DNA of 64,000 nt from contig NZ_SLAP01000165.1 of assembly GCF_007126775.1 (NCBI RefSeq), forward strand, positions 1 through 64,000, read 5' to 3'. Below, one piece after another: positions 47,017-55,882 of the stretch (the stretch's first letter is position 1; every line of letters begins with the position of its first letter). Below the pieces are notes generated by a model, which saw only the letters and a list, made by a program, of their open reading frames with translations, was not told the origin of the DNA and ran no database searches. The translations under genes were made by a program, and so were the position numbers. This stretch comes from Cecembia sp. (GTDB taxonomy: Bacteria; Bacteroidota; Bacteroidia; Cytophagales; Cyclobacteriaceae).

Positions 47017-47355
47017 TTACTGATTGCCTGATTTTTCTACCACATGCAGGGAGTCGATAGTCCTTGCATAAAGCCTGTCCATCACCCGGGTATCCCTCAT
47101 GTAATATTCCAGGCTTTTTCTAAAAACTGAATCTGACACTTGATGTTTTTTGAAAACTTCTTTTTCGAATAAGGGGTACAAGATTCGAGAAGAATCATAG
47201 TGTATTGGAAAAGTACTCACCAAGCCTTCTGCAAGGTGAATATCAATGAGAAGTTCAACCATTGTATCCTCATCCAAAATCCCTTCCGGTAACCGCTGCC
47301 TGTTACAGGATTGAAGCATGAGTGCAACTGTCAAAAGAATCAAAATATTTTTCAC
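47017..47355 (-). CDS. DUF4296 lipoprotein
   Basis: A 112-residue small lipoprotein of a family limited to Bacteroidota. The open frame runs upstream to an ATG at 47472, but a GTG at 47355 gives VKNILILLTVALMLQSC, a perfect lipoprotein signal with Cys17, so I choose it. After the Cys, the family segment LDEDTMVELLIDIHLAEGLVS and the later FRKSLEYYMRD are visible. Function unknown. Adjacent to mutS2 in the same direction with a four-base gap. Confidence 0.78.
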   Translation of the reverse strand: MKNILILLTVALMLQSCNRQRLPEGILDEDTMVELLIDIHLAEGLVSTFPIHYDSSRILYPLFEKEVFKKHQVSDSVFRKSLEYYMRDTRVMDRLYARTIDSLHVVEKSGNQ

Positions 47356-47529
47356 GTCATAAAAATACGATTTATAAATGTATTTGGAATGTTTCTCTAT
47401 GGTTTCAACCATGTTTGTCTTAAATAATCTTAAATTCACACCTCTCGATGAATAGAATACATGGGTTTCCAATTACCTTTTTTATTATTCAGAGTAGTCC
47501 CTTAAATTAGGCCTCTGAATGAGGTGTCC

Positions 47530-48408
47530 ATGAAACAACTGCTGAAAAAACTTCGAAAATATGAAATCATGATACGCAAGGTGGCAAATAACCACTTGCA
47601 AGGTGATTACCGTTCCATATTCAAAGGTGCAGGATTGGAGTTTGATGACCTAAGACCCTATCAGTATGGTGATGATGTGCGTACTATAGAATGGAAAGTC
47701 TCTGCCAAGGGCCATGGTACATTTGTCAAAACCTTCAAGGAAGACAAGGACCAATCAGTTTATTTTCTTTTGGATATTTCCGGGTCTCAGGACATTGGTG
47801 AAGCAGGTAGGAAGAAAATAGATTTGGGCAAAGAAATTGCAGGGGTACTTACCTTGGCGGCCATATTTGATGGCAGTCAGGCAGGATTGATATCATTTTC
47901 CGATCAAAAAGAAAAAATCATCCTTCCCGGAAAAGGTCCTAAGCAAGGTGTGAAAATCATTCAGGGTATCTTTCATCATGAAAATAAATCTTTTAGGACC
48001 AACCTGAAGGAAATGTTTAACTTTGCTTTGAACCACATAAAAAAAAGAAGCATTATCATTGTTATCTCCGATTTTATTGATGAAGGCTATGAAAGACCAT
48101 TTAAGGCATTGGCTGAAAAACATGATTTGGTGGCCATCCAAATAACAGATCCAAGAGAATCTGCCTTGCCATCATTGGGAATCATTCCAGTTTTTGACAA
48201 AGAAGAAGGAAGGACTACGTGGGTAAACACAGCTTTTGGTTCATTTTCCAAAAAAATTGCCGATACCTTTACTGTAGAAAGGATACATTTACAGGAAATC
48301 TGTAAAAAAAATCAGATCAATTATCTCAATATCAATACCAAAGATGATATTGTACTACCGCTAATTGAACTATTCAAAAGAAGAAACCGTACCATGAAAC
48401 GTGGCTAA
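47530..48408 (+). CDS. DUF58 domain protein (Bat locus)
   Basis: A 292-residue cytosolic protein. The DUF58 core is clear: GAGLEFDDLRPYQYGDDVRTIEWKVSA, then a von-Willebrand-A-like fold with FLLDISGSQD. In Bacteroidota this protein follows a MoxR AAA ATPase and precedes BatA. Here the neighbour upstream is an unrelated minus-strand gene and no MoxR is present. GAGG lies just before the ATG at 47530; a GTG at 47524 is the alternative. It overlaps the next gene by eight bases. Confidence 0.88.
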   Translation: MKQLLKKLRKYEIMIRKVANNHLQGDYRSIFKGAGLEFDDLRPYQYGDDVRTIEWKVSAKGHGTFVKTFKEDKDQSVYFLLDISGSQDIGEAGRKKIDLGKEIAGVLTLAAIFDGSQAGLISFSDQKEKIILPGKGPKQGVKIIQGIFHHENKSFRTNLKEMFNFALNHIKKRSIIIVISDFIDEGYERPFKALAEKHDLVAIQITDPRESALPSLGIIPVFDKEEGRTTWVNTAFGSFSKKIADTFTVERIHLQEICKKNQINYLNINTKDDIVLPLIELFKRRNRTMKRG

Positions 48409-49303
48409 GAAATTGAAAAACATCATTACTTGTCTCGCAATTTGCTTCCTTCCGTGGTCTATACAGGCTCAGGAAATAATTGTAGAAGGTTATTTCCTGC
48501 AGGACTCTGCCAAATTGGGTGAGCGCATTCCTTACGTACTCAAAGCCAAGTATGGGGCTGGTCAAAATATTGTATTTCCTGACTCCACCTATGATTACTC
48601 TCCTTTTGTTCTATTAGAGAAAAAAACGTTTATGTCATCGACCAAGGATGGGGTCACCTTGGACAGTGCTATTTATTATGTTTCCAACTTTTCATTGGAA
48701 CCGGTTATTGAATTTACAATTCCTGTTTTTGAGGTATTTAAGTACGATAGCCTAAAACATGAGCCCTTGGAATCCTCCCTTACGTTAAAATTAATCATCG
48801 ATCAAATTCCGGATGAACTTGCCTTCAGAGACAATAATGTTTATCAACCAATACCGACAGTTTTCAATTACCCCTTATGGATAAGTATCCTAGTTGGCAT
48901 AGTCATCTTAGGCTTCATATTGTTCTTTTTCTTTGGAAACAAATTACAGAAGCGATGGGACATTTGGATGGAGAAGAAAAGGTACAAGAGGTTTGAGAAG
49001 CGTTGGCGAGCAGCTGAAGATGCCTTTAAAAAGCAACCTGATATGGATCAGGCTGATGAGTTATTAGGGCTTTGGAAGACCTATATGGAGCACTTAAAGG
49101 CCAAACCGTTTAGGGAATGGACTACTACCGAAATAGCTGAATTCCTGGAAAACAAAGCAATAATTAAGGACTTTAGGGATATTGAAATGATCATTTACGC
49201 GGGAAAAACAAGTGATGGTCTTCCCCAAGCATGTCAAAATCTTTGGAAAATCTGTTCAGATTCCTACCAACAAAAAATTACCCTCACAGATGAGCGTCAA
49301 TAG
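48401..49303 (+). CDS. BatD-like membrane protein
   Basis: A 300-residue protein with GTG start, signal peptide (to about residue 23, ending IQAQ), a periplasmic beta-rich domain (24-150), one membrane helix (about 155-178) and a cytosolic helical tail. This arrangement matches the protein that sits between DUF58 and BatA in Bacteroidota Bat loci. Its function is unknown; it may be a scaffold for the VWA proteins. It overlaps both neighbours (8 and 14 bases), implying coupled translation. Confidence 0.75.
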   Translation: MAKKLKNIITCLAICFLPWSIQAQEIIVEGYFLQDSAKLGERIPYVLKAKYGAGQNIVFPDSTYDYSPFVLLEKKTFMSSTKDGVTLDSAIYYVSNFSLEPVIEFTIPVFEVFKYDSLKHEPLESSLTLKLIIDQIPDELAFRDNNVYQPIPTVFNYPLWISILVGIVILGFILFFFFGNKLQKRWDIWMEKKRYKRFEKRWRAAEDAFKKQPDMDQADELLGLWKTYMEHLKAKPFREWTTTEIAEFLENKAIIKDFRDIEMIIYAGKTSDGLPQACQNLWKICSDSYQQKITLTDERQ

Positions 49304-50336
49304 TATTGCTGATTTTTTCTCTTTTTATTGGTTCTCACCAGAAACCCTTCGTTCATTTGAATGGGAAAATCTCTGGGCACTCCACCTGCTCTGGGTCATT
49401 CCTTTGCTTTTTTTGCTCAGAAAATTTATTAAGTTCTTAAAAAACCCAGTCTTGGAGCTTTCACTTCCAGGCAGTGTTTCCCAGAGTAACCCATGGACTT
49501 ACCTAAGGTTAATTCCGGGGATTTTATTTTTACTGGCCACTTGGATGATAATAGTTGCACTTGCAAGGCCTCAGCGTACCAATGAACGGGTAGAACAATA
49601 CACAGAAGGGATAGATATCATGATTGTCCTCGATATTTCAGAGTCCATGGATTTGCAAGATTTCAAACCCAATAGATTAGAGGCAGCCAAAGAGACAGCC
49701 ATAGCGTTTATTAACGGTCGTTTCGGAGACAGAATAGGTATGGTGATTTTTTCAGGAGAAGCTTATTCTCTTGCTCCTTTGACCACTGATTATGCCCTGC
49801 TAACAGATTTGGTCAAAGATATCTCCTTTAATATGATGGATGCAAAAGGTACAGCTATAGGCAGTGCATTGGCAGCGGGAACTAACCGGATGAGAGAGTC
49901 AGATTCGAAGTCAAAGGTGATGATTTTATTGAGTGATGGAGAAAACAATGCTGGAAATGTGGACCCTATTTTTGCCGCACAGCTTGCTACTGCACTGGAC
50001 ATCAAAATCTACAGCATTGCAGTAGGCAAAGACGGTATGGTACCTTATGGGGTAGATTTTTTTGGAAGACCGCAAATGATCGAAAGCTACTTGGATGAAA
50101 CAACACTAAGAGAAATCGCTGAAATTGGTGGTGGCCGCTTTTACAGGGCTTCTGATGATACCGCTCTTGAAAACATTTTTGATGAAATCGATAACCTGGA
50201 AAAAGCGGAAATCATTGAATCAAGGTACAAAGAAACAGTTGATTACTACCGTACATACCTTTTCTGGGGCATCCTATTTTTCTTAGGCTGGCTGGGATTA
50301 AAGAGCACCTTCTTTAACAACTTCCTCTTGGATTAA
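49290..50336 (+). CDS. batA: VWA-domain membrane protein BatA
   Basis: A 348-residue protein. Two membrane helices near the N-terminus (about 30-45 and 73-93), a von Willebrand A domain with intact MIDAS (VLDISES, the LTTDY Thr, and LLSDGENNAG), and a C-terminal helix (about 322-342). This is the BatA of the Bacteroides aerotolerance locus. The frame could open at 49212, but the ATG at 49290 gives the expected N-terminus. The usual batB to batE genes do not follow: the next gene is on the other strand, two bases away. Confidence 0.9.
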   Translation: MSVNSIADFFSFYWFSPETLRSFEWENLWALHLLWVIPLLFLLRKFIKFLKNPVLELSLPGSVSQSNPWTYLRLIPGILFLLATWMIIVALARPQRTNERVEQYTEGIDIMIVLDISESMDLQDFKPNRLEAAKETAIAFINGRFGDRIGMVIFSGEAYSLAPLTTDYALLTDLVKDISFNMMDAKGTAIGSALAAGTNRMRESDSKSKVMILLSDGENNAGNVDPIFAAQLATALDIKIYSIAVGKDGMVPYGVDFFGRPQMIESYLDETTLREIAEIGGGRFYRASDDTALENIFDEIDNLEKAEIIESRYKETVDYYRTYLFWGILFFLGWLGLKSTFFNNFLLD

Positions 50337-50337
50337 A

Positions 50338-50967
50338 TTACTCGGAAAAAATATCTAGCGTCAAATCTTCAAATAAAATATAGGTAGCATAAAATGTGAC
50401 CGGCAATGTTACGATCAAACCAATAAACAAGAAGAGTACGCCTAGTACGTTGATGAGTATCAAAAACAGGGAGAAAAGAAAAAACTTCCACCACCTAACG
50501 GTAATCAGCTTACGGCTTTCCTCCAAGGCTGTCCAAAAATCAAAGCCTCCAAAGATGGCCATCATTACTGAAAAACTGTAGGCTACTGCCAAATAGACTC
50601 CAGGTAAAATAAATGCAAAAATCCCCAGTGCAGTGAGCGCTTGACCGACCAACCAAATTGGAATAACTACCAAAGCCACACTGAACCCTTTAAAAAAATC
50701 AGGATAAATTACAGGTTGCTTTAGACTGATTTTATTGGCAACGTAATAAAACCCTGTAAATAAAGGAGGCGCAAGGAATACGGCATACAAAAGTGTGAAA
50801 TTTGGAAAATACGAAGCAAAAATAATTTGAATCGTTAAAATCAGGAGGGTGTAAGCCATGCTATACAGTGGCTGGGAAAGAAACATTTGAAGTCCTCTTT
50901 CAAGAATATCTTTTATTTCAAAATCATAGCCCCTTTCCCGGAGATCGGCTAGCCTATCTTTGTTCAT
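50338..50967 (-). CDS. Membrane protein of unknown function
   Basis: A 209-residue integral membrane protein with five or six hydrophobic segments (about 35-57, 60-78, 93-113, 115-140, 162-195) after a soluble N-terminus (YDFEIKDILERGLQMFLSQP). It resembles small Bacteroidota membrane proteins sometimes mislabelled as beta-carotene monooxygenase; no catalytic residues are evident. It starts 15 bases after the upstream PLP-enzyme gene and is probably in its operon. Confidence 0.72.
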   Translation of the reverse strand: MNKDRLADLRERGYDFEIKDILERGLQMFLSQPLYSMAYTLLILTIQIIFASYFPNFTLLYAVFLAPPLFTGFYYVANKISLKQPVIYPDFFKGFSVALVVIPIWLVGQALTALGIFAFILPGVYLAVAYSFSVMMAIFGGFDFWTALEESRKLITVRWWKFFLFSLFLILINVLGVLFLFIGLIVTLPVTFYATYILFEDLTLDIFSE

Positions 50968-50982
50968 AAAACAATAGCCCTA

Positions 50983-52353
50983 TTATGACCTGGTAATAGC
51001 TTCCAGTATATCATGTTTGGTGATGATATGTATTTGATGATGATCATCTCTTACCAAAACCGCCTTTTCTTTGTCTACCATGGAGGAGAGTACATCTAAG
51101 GTGCTATCAAGGGCCACAAATTTCATAGAATCTTCCATGACCTCGGATACTGCTGCATCTTTAAGTGCTGGATTTTCAATGATTTTACTTAAAATTTTAT
51201 TATCTGTGATGCTCCCTACCACATTTCCTTCTTCCATGACGGGGATTTGGGAAACACTTTTACTGTTCATCATGGCTATGGCATCTTTTACAGAATCCGA
51301 CTTTTGGGATACTACCAAATGGTAATTTCCGTTCCTCCCAGTGATAATATCTCTTGCTGTTCCAAATGTTCTGTCTTCTAGAAACCCATGGTTTCTCATC
51401 CAGTCATCATTGTAGACCTTTCCCAAATATCGGGTACCATGATCAGGAAGTATGATCACCATCCTGTCCCCTTCTTTCAAGTTTTCTTTGGCATATTCAA
51501 GAGCTCCGTGCACAGCAGAGCCGCAAGACCAGCCTATAAAAAGTCCTTCTTCTCTTGACAGCCTTCTTGTCATTACCGCCGCATCCTTATCTGTTACTTT
51601 TACAAAGTGATCAATCATATCAAAATCCACATTCTTCGGCAGAATGTCTTCACCAATGCCCTCTGTGAGGTAAGGATAGATTTCATTTTCATCAAAAACG
51701 CCCGTTTCTTTGTATTTTTTGAATACAGAACCATAAGTATCAATACCCACAGTGACAATTTCTGGATTCATTTCTTTTAGGTATTTTGCGGTACCGCACA
51801 TCGAGCCTCCTGTACCCACTCCTGCTGCATAATGGGTGATTTTGCCTTCTGTATCCTTCCAGATTTCAGGACCAGTTGTTTCATAATGTGCCTGAGCATT
51901 GGAAAGGTTATCGTATTGATTTGGATAAAAAGAATTTGGAATTTCATTATTGAGTTTCCTGGCGACGGAATAATAAGACCTTGGATCATCAGGAGCTACA
52001 TTGGTTGGACAAACAATCACTTCAGCGCCCACCGCTTTAAGGATATCAATTTTCTCCTTGGACTGCTTGTCAGCCATGGTAAATATACATTTATATCCTT
52101 TGGCAATCCCTGCTAAAGCCAAACCCATTCCAGTATTTCCTGAAGTACCTTCAATGATTGTACCCCCAGGTTTTAAAATACCCGCACGTTCTGCATCTTC
52201 CACCATTTTTATTGCCATACGGTCTTTCATGGAGTTTCCTGGGTTGAAATATTCAACCTTGACCAAAATTTCTCCTTTTATATCTTTATTGATTTTATTC
52301 AACCGAATCAGGGGCGTATTACCGATGGTCTCAATGATGGAATTGTAAATCAT
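50983..52353 (-). CDS. Cystathionine beta-synthase / cysteine synthase with CBS domain pair
   Basis: A 456-residue PLP enzyme. Lys43 in NSMKDRMAIKM is the PLP-binding lysine; GTSGNTGMGLA binds the cofactor phosphate. The catalytic part spans about 1-325, and two CBS motifs fill about 340-456 (VKDAIAMMNSKSVSQIPVMEEG). This is the domain order of cystathionine beta-synthase, which joins serine and homocysteine; the reaction could also be cysteine synthesis. AhcY elsewhere in the window would supply homocysteine. The frame opens with TTG at 52380; ATG 52353 is preferred. Confidence 0.9.
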   Translation of the reverse strand: MIYNSIIETIGNTPLIRLNKINKDIKGEILVKVEYFNPGNSMKDRMAIKMVEDAERAGILKPGGTIIEGTSGNTGMGLALAGIAKGYKCIFTMADKQSKEKIDILKAVGAEVIVCPTNVAPDDPRSYYSVARKLNNEIPNSFYPNQYDNLSNAQAHYETTGPEIWKDTEGKITHYAAGVGTGGSMCGTAKYLKEMNPEIVTVGIDTYGSVFKKYKETGVFDENEIYPYLTEGIGEDILPKNVDFDMIDHFVKVTDKDAAVMTRRLSREEGLFIGWSCGSAVHGALEYAKENLKEGDRMVIILPDHGTRYLGKVYNDDWMRNHGFLEDRTFGTARDIITGRNGNYHLVVSQKSDSVKDAIAMMNSKSVSQIPVMEEGNVVGSITDNKILSKIIENPALKDAAVSEVMEDSMKFVALDSTLDVLSSMVDKEKAVLVRDDHHQIHIITKHDILEAITRS

Positions 52354-52500
52354 AACTAGTTGGCTATTTTTTCTCCGCAAGTTACGAATAATTTAAAGCC
52401 AAGGCGAAACCTAATATAGAAATCCGAAGAATATTTTGGTGAGAAAAAGTCTTGCTGTAATACCTGAGTAAAAATCGAGAATGGTGCTATTGCCTTTTAA

Positions 52501-53376
52501 CTATAACAATGAATTTACAGGAACTGAAAATTCATCTACCAAAGCTACTGCACCATGAATGGCTGTTTCATCCAATTCCGAAATAAGTACTTTCAAATTG
52601 GAACTTACGGTGGGATATTTGAATCGCGAAATACTGGAAAACATACTATCTTTGAAAAAAGGATATGCTTTGCGGATAGATCCTCCCAAAACAATGGCTT
52701 GGGGAGCCAAAACATAGAGTACATTTTTGATTAATTCTCCTAAATGAACGCCAAATTCATCAAATGCCTTTAGAGCTTCAGGATCTCCCAAAGCCGCTTT
52801 TTTAAATAGAGATTTAGGCTTTTTCCCAAATTTCCTAATAAAAAATTTACCGCTGCAATAAAATTCAAAATCCTTTTCCAGATAGGGTACTGAACACCAT
52901 TCTCCGGCAGCACAATAGCGCCCACAATACAAGTGCCCATTGGCAATGATTCCTGTACCTACTCCTGTACCTAATGTAATTCCAACCACATGTTGATATC
53001 CTTGGGCAGAACCAAATTTGTATTCCCCTAATGTGAAGCAATTAGCATCATTATTTATAAATACTGGCTTGGCAAATCTATTCTGCAAAAAGTCTTTCAA
53101 ATGTACTTTGGTAAAGGAAGGAATATTACTGAGGTTAAGTACGATTCCGTTTTCAGTATCGATCAGTCCTGGTATACCAATACCAATGGCAAAGAAATCA
53201 TAATCCAAATATCCACTAATAAAGTCAGCAATGACTTCTAAAATATACTCTTTACTTTCCCTAGATGGGGTTTCGATGCTGCGAATATCTTGCAACTCGT
53301 TATTGATCATTACCCCGGCCCTGATGTTAGTGCCTCCAATGTCTATACCCAAAATGGGTTGAGTAACTGTGAGCAT
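52501..53376 (-). CDS. ROK-family sugar kinase
   Basis: A 291-residue ROK protein. LGIDIGGTNIRAGV is the ATP phosphate loop, GIGIPGLID and FINNDANCFTLGE (catalytic Asp in NND) follow, then GITLGTGVGTGII. The usual zinc motif HxCxCGxxGC is not present as such; the corresponding segment reads CGRYCAAGEWCSVPYLE, with a further Cys later. No DNA-binding domain, so it is an enzyme, probably glucokinase- or N-acetylglucosamine kinase-like. It follows the NagB-like gene on the same strand after 81 bases. Confidence 0.85.
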   Translation of the reverse strand: MLTVTQPILGIDIGGTNIRAGVMINNELQDIRSIETPSRESKEYILEVIADFISGYLDYDFFAIGIGIPGLIDTENGIVLNLSNIPSFTKVHLKDFLQNRFAKPVFINNDANCFTLGEYKFGSAQGYQHVVGITLGTGVGTGIIANGHLYCGRYCAAGEWCSVPYLEKDFEFYCSGKFFIRKFGKKPKSLFKKAALGDPEALKAFDEFGVHLGELIKNVLYVLAPQAIVLGGSIRKAYPFFKDSMFSSISRFKYPTVSSNLKVLISELDETAIHGAVALVDEFSVPVNSLL

Positions 53377-53457
53377 ATTTTTAGATGTTAATAGGTTTCA
53401 AGAGCAAAGAAGATGAAAAAGCCATCTCCTTTGCTTTAGCAATAGGTTTTAAATGAA

Positions 53458-55791
53458 TTATAACATGCCTTCGATCGACTTTTCCAATTCGCGAGCATGG
53501 GCCAAAAACTCCTCCACATTCATGTCCTTGAAAAATATCAATCCATGACTTGACCTTACTTTGGCTGATTCATGGAGATAGAAGTAATTTTTACCAAGCA
53601 ATAACTGTATATCATTCAATTGACTGACCCATATTCTTTTGGCTACAGTACTGAATTTGCCATTATGGGAATAACTTGGAAAAGAAGCATTGACCTGGCT
53701 CAGGTAGCAATTGGAAAAGGAGTCTTCCATGACTGACATATCTCCCAATGAAACGGGAACAATAACGTTCGCCTCATGTGGCTCGAATTTGAACCATACA
53801 TTCCTATAACCAACGATCCTCAATTCACTTAAATCTTTTTCCTCAGCCCATTGCCTCACTGCTTCTGCTGTAGCTTGAAGTACTTTGTAGTGGGTATCGG
53901 GTCCCGAGCCTTCCGGATCCAAGGTTAGACTTATTTTGGTGGGGTTAACCCTTCTAAACATTTCCACAATTGGTTCTACATCCCGCTTCTTATCAGGCTG
54001 TTCGGTGAAAATATCTCCAGTGTAAAACCCAAGCCTTAGGTGATGGACGTTTTGCACCTGTACGCCAAAATGGGCCCAAACAAGTTCTTCTTCAAACTCC
54101 CTGATCATCCCTTTTAATTTTTGGATTTTTGAAGGGTTCTTCTCACCATCATAACTATTTCTCAATATGCTAATGACATCATTGATGGTTTCTCGGAGTT
54201 TTTGCTTGTTCTTCACCTCAAAAATATCCACCAGAGCCCGAACCACCCTGTGGCAAAGTCCCCGCATTCTACCAGCAGAATCTTCCGCGGCAACTTTAGT
54301 CAAATAATGGTAAACATCCTTATCTGTTTTAAGCTTATATCCGATTTCAAAGAAATCATCATAATGCACCATCTGAATCTCTCCATCATCTAATAACCTT
54401 TTGGTATGCAAGAGTGTATCTATTACAAAAGTATTGGTGACCGCAGTAAACCCGGAAGTAAGAACTGAAAAGTGGGCCTCATTGCTGTTTTCCTGTAATT
54501 GATTGGTGATATGAGGCAATATTCCCAGAGAAATATCATCATGATGTGGTCCAGTATGAAGAATAACCTCTTGCTTTTCTTTTGCTGTGCCCCGATTGAT
54601 TTTTTCAATTACACTCTGAACAACCCGATTAACTGTTTCCTCAGAAAGATCAGGGATTAAAGCCGTATACTTGTCGTTTTTTAAATCTTCCAGTTTCAAC
54701 CTGTGTCCATATTTCCCCAGTTTTTTACAGAGCTCGATTACAGAACGCTCTGTTTTCTCCCAAGTCCACTCCCCAGACTTATAGTAAGTATCTACTGAAT
54801 CAGTAAGCCGTACAGCAGCTCCTTTAGTAAGGAAAAATCTGCCATTCTTTAATTTTTGAAGTGCAGTAGCAGGATAAACATTGCTCAAACTATTTTCAAG
54901 AGAATCTTTCACAATTTGGGCTTTGGCTTCCCCTGCGGCTATAATAATGGCTACCGCATCTTTATTATAGGTAATGGTTTCGAGTCCAATTGTAATCACC
55001 AATCTATTTGCTGAAACTTCTATTCCTCCCAAATCACCCGCTGCAACTGCCTGGGTTTCAAAATTGGTCTCTGTCAATCGGGTAGGCGAAAAAAGATGGG
55101 AACCTCTCGTATTAAAAGCTATGTGTCCATCAGGACCTATACCCCCAAGAAAAAAACCTATCCCACCGAGATCCCTTATTCTTTGTTCATATTCTGCACA
55201 CCACTGATCAATTAAATAGATGGACTCTTGCTGCATTTTTTCTAGAACGCTTACAGGTTCTCTGAATCTCAAAGATAAATCTACTTTAAGGTCTGGAAAT
55301 ATTTCCCTGTAATGCTTGCCTCCTGAAAGTGGAATTTCATCAGAGTTGATCAAAATAGCTTTCTCCTTACTCAATCCAAAACCTTCGAGATAAAACTTAT
55401 TGACATAATGAAAAAAACTATTGTTCTGCTTAGAAGAAATCGGATAAAACTCATCAATCTGTACAAAAGTGAGTTCATTTAAAACCGGCTTCTTGGTTTT
55501 ACCCAGATTATACCTTTCCCTGATCTCTTTACCTTTTTTGCTGTCCCAGTTTTCCAATAAATATTGACTCCATTTGATAAAATATTCAGGCGTTTTGCCA
55601 GTAGGCAAACTGATTACACCGCGGGGATTTTCTGCAGCCCATTCCAAAAATCTACAGGCGGTGATCAATCCCAATTTGGGGAAATTGTCAACCGTCAGGT
55701 ATGGTATTTTGGAATTAATGGAAGTGATTCCAGATTCCTCCTGAAAGGCTTTTTCAACATCGGATAGTGGATAGTTGCTGAGCATATGCAC
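53458..55791 (-). CDS. nagB: Glucosamine-6-phosphate deaminase fused to a PIG-L/LmbE-like domain
   Basis: A 777-residue two-domain protein. N-terminal NagB part (about 35-340): VISLPTGKTPEYF, LTFVQIDEFYP and GGIGPDGHIAFN carry the phosphate-binding and catalytic residues for converting glucosamine-6-phosphate to fructose-6-phosphate and ammonia. C-terminal part (about 400-640) begins VILHTGPHHDDISLG, like PIG-L/LmbE N-deacetylases, where the usual HPDD reads HHDD. This fusion is known in Bacteroidota. It could combine deacetylation and deamination of GlcNAc-6-phosphate. The ROK kinase downstream fits amino sugar use. Confidence 0.9.
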   Translation of the reverse strand: MHMLSNYPLSDVEKAFQEESGITSINSKIPYLTVDNFPKLGLITACRFLEWAAENPRGVISLPTGKTPEYFIKWSQYLLENWDSKKGKEIRERYNLGKTKKPVLNELTFVQIDEFYPISSKQNNSFFHYVNKFYLEGFGLSKEKAILINSDEIPLSGGKHYREIFPDLKVDLSLRFREPVSVLEKMQQESIYLIDQWCAEYEQRIRDLGGIGFFLGGIGPDGHIAFNTRGSHLFSPTRLTETNFETQAVAAGDLGGIEVSANRLVITIGLETITYNKDAVAIIIAAGEAKAQIVKDSLENSLSNVYPATALQKLKNGRFFLTKGAAVRLTDSVDTYYKSGEWTWEKTERSVIELCKKLGKYGHRLKLEDLKNDKYTALIPDLSEETVNRVVQSVIEKINRGTAKEKQEVILHTGPHHDDISLGILPHITNQLQENSNEAHFSVLTSGFTAVTNTFVIDTLLHTKRLLDDGEIQMVHYDDFFEIGYKLKTDKDVYHYLTKVAAEDSAGRMRGLCHRVVRALVDIFEVKNKQKLRETINDVISILRNSYDGEKNPSKIQKLKGMIREFEEELVWAHFGVQVQNVHHLRLGFYTGDIFTEQPDKKRDVEPIVEMFRRVNPTKISLTLDPEGSGPDTHYKVLQATAEAVRQWAEEKDLSELRIVGYRNVWFKFEPHEANVIVPVSLGDMSVMEDSFSNCYLSQVNASFPSYSHNGKFSTVAKRIWVSQLNDIQLLLGKNYFYLHESAKVRSSHGLIFFKDMNVEEFLAHARELEKSIEGML

Positions 55792-55882
55792 GTAGTTTGT
55801 TTTTATTTTTCACAAAATAAAAAATCTTTGAATTAAAATCATATACTTTTATAAAAAATTTAAAAAAGATATTTTCGATTAA

